Below, in pieces: positions 60,150 through 64,000 of a stretch of DNA of 64,000 nucleotides. The translations under genes were made by a program, and so were the position numbers. The number at the start of each line of letters is the position of its first letter. Within the stretch, counting starts at the first letter, position 1. The notes beneath the pieces are model-generated. The model did no database searches and had not been told where the DNA came from. It saw nothing but the letters and a program-made list of their open reading frames with translations. The stretch is from contig CM070905.1 in NCBI GenBank assembly GCA_036417435.1, positions 19,693,592 through 19,757,591 on the forward strand, in the 5' to 3' direction. The stretch comes from Inia geoffrensis. Taxonomy: Eukaryota; Chordata; Mammalia; Artiodactyla; Iniidae.

Positions 60150-61484
60150 AAAAAGTAACTTAATGAACATGATCCAGTTGACCTGCAAACACATACTGTT
60201 TTTCTACACTAATACCCCCAATAAGCATTTCCATTTGTAATGATTTCTTTTGATTAAAATAACTTGAGTAATACTTTAAATTAATTCTTAAATAATGAAT
60301 TTATTTTTCACTATAACTTAATAACAGTTGCAAAATAAAGTGGGGGGGGCCTATAACCTTACTATCCAAACACAACTACTTTTAGCATTAAAGCATATTT
60401 CTCTCCCGTTTCTTCCATGAATTTTTCCTCAATATAACAGTGAGCACAGAATATGCAGTGTTCTCTGCTTTTTATATCAGACGCTTAATCTTCCCTCATT
60501 CATAATAGAGATCAAGGAACATCACAAAATGGTCTCCTTCCAAAAAAGGAAAAGGTCTCCCTGGCAGCCACTGTCCATTCATTCAATCCTTTCTGCCCTC
60601 TTCCAGACCAATGGTCTTACCAAAGTGGAGCAGGCCTCCAGCACCTCCCCAGTCTGCTTTCACTTTTAACCAGGACCATTTTCAAGTAAGTCAAGTAGCT
60701 GTTACACGCCAGTCCTTCTCTTTCCCCACATTCTTCTCTCTCACATATTCTTAACAAGGTATCACACCTTTGAGAAGATTTTGTTCCATGTATTTTTCAC
60801 GCTTTTCTTATTTGCTAAATAGTAAAGGACTTCCTACAGCTTTTCTGAACAAAAATGAAAATGCTCATGAGCTAGATTTTGGGAAAGAACCAATAGCTAG
60901 GCAGCAGGAGTTGAAGAAACTGGTTATGAGCTGCACAGGCTGCAGACCACACAAGCCATCTGATATTGAAGACATTGCCTGCCTTTCTGAGGAAATTATG
61001 GGTAGCAGGTGGTTCTGGGAGATTTAAAAAGCCCTTGTTACCCTAATGTTTATCAACTTGGCAACAATAGTAGTTGAATATTTTCCTTTCATAGTAAACA
61101 GAGGTTTATAGACACTAGATAATGAATGAACAGGAAGACAAAATATTTCTCCTATAAATAGACGATAGGTTGGGGGATCAAGAATAAAATAAAATAATAA
61201 GTGGGTGACCAAAGTGATTTTTGAAAACTGTCTGTGAAAGTATTCTGGCTCTGCAGGAAGTGAAAGCAAAACAGAGTTCACTAGTCTGGTTCCTACTACT
61301 TTTCTAGCAAAATAGCACACAACATTAATTCTCTTTACATAAAGACAAATGAAAACAGGCCTTCAATGCATCACAACCAGAATATATTTAAGATGATGCT
61401 GAACAATGAGACTTTTAGGGAAAGTTACTGCCTAGCCTCAGAATAGCATTTATATGCTAACGATTTGGAATAGGTTATTTCATT
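60150..61484. other. Unique intron sequence
   Basis: No gene recognised. The open frame at 60770-61027 has no recognisable domain. A G-run lies at about 60341-60348. Confidence 0.4.
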
Positions 61485-61534
61485 GGCGGGGGAGGGGGGG
61501 GTGGCGGTTTGTGGTTGGGGGGGGGGAGTGAGGG
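61485..61534 (+). other. G-rich tract with possible G-quadruplex potential
   Basis: Runs of 5, 8 and 10 G are separated by A, by a 15-base linker and then by agtga before ggg. Four tracts of three G are available only with one long loop. Confidence 0.7.
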
Positions 61535-62157
61535 ATTCATGGTTGTTTTCGCCTATGCTCCAACTTCCTTTAAGGAAAACAGTCTCTTACACCTTTAACG
61601 TAAGATTTCTTGAATGGTAAAAGATAATATTAATAATAATGTGAAGTATTATGACTTCACATCTCTCTAAAATAATGTCACTCACACCTCCCAGTACAGT
61701 TTAACACAAGGTATCATGCAAGCTTCAAGGATAATCTGACAATATCCTTTCTAAACTTCTAAACCTCTAGAAGTGACAATGCAGTCACTTTTGAATGAAG
61801 TTTCCCAGATAATTAATTCTTGAGGAGTTTTAAAGCATTTGTTGGCACACAGCTACCATAGACTAGCTCCAAATTATCAGCCATTTGGAACACCAACCCA
61901 AGAATTTAATCTTTGATTTTCGAAAAGAGTGGTTCCAAATATTTGCTTACTCTGTACTATTTTATCTAATAATAAGGAGTTTCAGCCCAAAATTTCATAT
62001 TTGTACATTTTATAAAATGGGATGTTATAGGCGTGAAATCAAGACAAATAGCTTGTTCACTTGCCAGTGTCCAATATATCCTACCTACAAAGGCCTTTAA
62101 AATACTGACAAAAAACGAAACTTAAAGAGGGAAAAATACCCTCCTGCTGACTCATTC

Positions 62158-62265
62158 TTCATTTATTTAATTTATTTAATATATTTAATTTATTTAATTT
62201 ATTTAATAAATAAATTTAATTTATTTAATATTTAATTTATTTAATAAATAAACATTTATTATTTC
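62158..62265. repeat. AT-rich minisatellite, (TTTAATTTA)-type
   Basis: About 100 bp is built of atttatttaatttatttaat units and their near-complements (taataaataaatttaat), so the array can fold on itself. It sits between unique flanks at about 62150 and 62270. Confidence 0.9.
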
Positions 62266-62269
62266 CTGG

Positions 62270-63714
62270 GGCAGTATGCTGAATTTCCACTTCTGTTGCT
62301 GTAATTTCCACTTGTGAATTTTGGAAGGTGCCAAAGGAACGGAAAAGGAAGAGGTCAAAATCCTAGGAAAGACACACTGCTGCTAAGGGGACTGTAATGA
62401 GAACTACAGAACAGTTACTGACCCGTGCCCTTTTCGTTTTATTTCCAATATATACTATAGTCATGCTATTTCCCTATGAAACTTCACTGTACTCATCTTG
62501 GGACTTGCAGCAACTGGGCAAACAGCAAATCAGAATTCTGGAGTGTTCATTAGTAAGGAGGCAAAAGGCCTACACGGAAATCCAGGCACCAGGCAAAGAA
62601 AGAAGAAAAGCTCAGTTCCGTTTAGAACCATTCCCAGCTTCTCTGGATCACAGTGTGAGTGATCAACAAACATGAAAGTTGAGAAAGGAACCAAGAATAA
62701 ATAAAATGTATTCACACACACGCACAAATGCATGTAATGGTACCTACTGGCACTGCTCAACCAAGCTCTAACCATATAACCTCCTCTAACATGAGCAACC
62801 CTGTAAGACAGATTCTGTTTTCCTCAGTTACAGAGCTGAAATTCAAAGTCAGGTCTGCTCAGCTCCAAAATCCATGCTCCTCAAAGCATGTGCTTTGAAA
62901 TACTCTGTGGCATAAGAGGGGTGGAGAATGTTTTCTTCACCAACCGTACTTCTGAATGAAGTGTACAAGGGAATTAATTTTTGAAGACTTCTAAAGTATA
63001 ATTAAGATCACTACTATTTAGAAAAACAAAACAATATAGAAAACGTCAACAGAATACATTAATTTCTTCAAAATTTTAAAGTGGGGAACTCCATACTAAG
63101 CTATTATTACTTCTCCTTAAATTTGTTTATCTTCTTTAAAAAAAAAAAAATTTAAGTCCTAAGTACAAACAGGAGAATTTCCTTCATGACGTGTCAACAA
63201 GATTATGAACTCTGTCTAACACACACTATCTGACACCTCCCAGGAACACACGTTATTTGAGCAACTCAGAAGAAATGCCCTACTTTGCCCTCTGTTCTCA
63301 GATAAAATTGTAGTTTCCACTGGCCTTTTTCCTTCAAATGACAAATTCCTGCCTTGCCCATATCTGGTGTACATGGAGGGTTGGGGAATAGAACAGAGAA
63401 AGGGAAGGAGGGAACAAAGATCCATGTACAATGAATCTTGGATTTTCTAGGAAAGCCTCAATTTGAAATATCTTCTCCCACCATCAGATGACATTAGACT
63501 AGTGTGCCCTAAGCTCTGGTTTGGCAGACATGAGCTCCCCGTGTATCACAGTCAAGACAGAGTTAGGATCAGAGGACAATTTTAGTTTTCCCCTTATGAA
63601 ACAAGAATTATGAAATCCAAACCTGATTAACTGTTTTAAGTACATAAAGGAATCCCTGAGGCTGATTTGCCTATTGGCAAATATCACTACACATTAAAGA
63701 AGAAAGCATGGGAC
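62270..63714. other. Unique intron sequence
   Basis: Nothing firmly recognised. 'aacctcctctaacatgagcaaccctgtaagacagattctgttttcctcagttacagagctgaa' near 62778-62840 is MIR-like. Confidence 0.4.
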
Positions 63715-63935
63715 AGAGGAAATACCACGGACTTGCATTCAGCTGGAAGGCCAGCCACTTGTTCTGTGACCTTGAGCTAATTACTTCATCTCTGAACCCC
63801 AGTTTCCTTAACTATAAAATGTGGATATTAAGTAATCAGCTCAAAAAGTTATAGTGAGAATTAAATAATATACATAAGTTGCCTTGAATATAGTTAAGTG
63901 CTTAAGAAATATTCAATAATTGCTACATTCTTTGA
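63715..63935 (+). repeat. MIR SINE
   Basis: 'gtgaccttgagctaattacttcatctctgaaccccagtttcctta', 'atagtgagaattaaataatatac' and 'gtgcttaagaaatattcaataa' give a nearly complete MIR. Confidence 0.85.
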
Positions 63936-64000
63936 GTATGGACAACATGCTTTAAAACTTCTCAACTACCTCAAAAACCAGCTGAACTACGCCTCTTCAA

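Larger units (their letters stand above)
43653..64000 (-). other. EXOC4: EXOC4 intron upstream of the exon (partial)
   Basis: In gene direction this is the intron that precedes the recognised exon, entering from the right edge. Its acceptor is at about 43653-43675, a run of seven T read on the minus strand followed by cactag. It carries the RPLP1 pseudogene, several L1 3' ends and microsatellites. No further EXOC4 exon is recognised. Confidence 0.8.

Noticed and set aside
60770..61027. 85-residue frame on the plus strand
   Set aside because: No recognisable domain, no splice-site pair fitting it and no homology I can name; frames of this size occur by chance.

Overview
The window is nuclear DNA of a mammal, almost certainly a cetacean or a close cetartiodactyl relative. 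The main reason is eight or more copies of tRNA-derived SINEs of the CHR type, with the 'cttccctggtggcacagtgg' head, a box-B-like ggttcgagccc and an adenine-rich tail. These sit among artiodactyl-type L1 3' ends, older L1, L2 and MIR repeats, MER5-like DNA transposon remnants and one mariner-derived palindrome. There is no bacterial, viral or plasmid gene organisation. Nearly all long open frames are by-products of repeats or of low-complexity sequence.

The only functional coding sequence I can support is one 175-bp exon at 43478-43652 on the minus strand. It has a good acceptor and a near-perfect donor and encodes 58 complete codons that I recognise as part of EXOC4 (Sec8), a subunit of the exocyst. 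The rest of the window then reads as the two introns flanking this exon, with EXOC4 transcribed right to left.

Layout. 1-12.8 kb: intron with an L1 fragment cut by the window edge, a minus-strand L1 3' end, a CHR SINE with intact target-site duplication, MIRs, short tandem duplications near 4.4-4.8 kb, an old L1 (5.4-6.7 kb), and an inverted (twin-primed) L1 at 7.9-8.7 kb whose tail received a CHR SINE. 12.9-24.6 kb: an old, near-complete L1 into whose ORF1 a second, full-length L1 (14.47-21.59 kb) inserted, leaving a perfect 13-bp duplication. Both are dead copies: frameshifts, stops and loss of the first aspartate of the reverse transcriptase FADD motif. 24.6-43.4 kb: mostly unique AT-rich intron with a mariner palindrome, four long CHR SINEs (one on the minus strand), an LTR-like remnant, MER5-like and L2 fragments, and an old antisense L1. 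43.4-64 kb: the EXOC4 exon, several L1 3' ends, microsatellites, a processed RPLP1 pseudogene (56.2-56.7 kb), L2/MIR remnants and an AT-rich minisatellite.

I found no novel gene system. The points worth a second look are the nested L1 pair, the 3'-truncated outer L1, the twin-primed L1 with a nested SINE, the hairpin-forming elements, and a few unexplained segments (24.8-25.2 kb and 28.1-28.6 kb).
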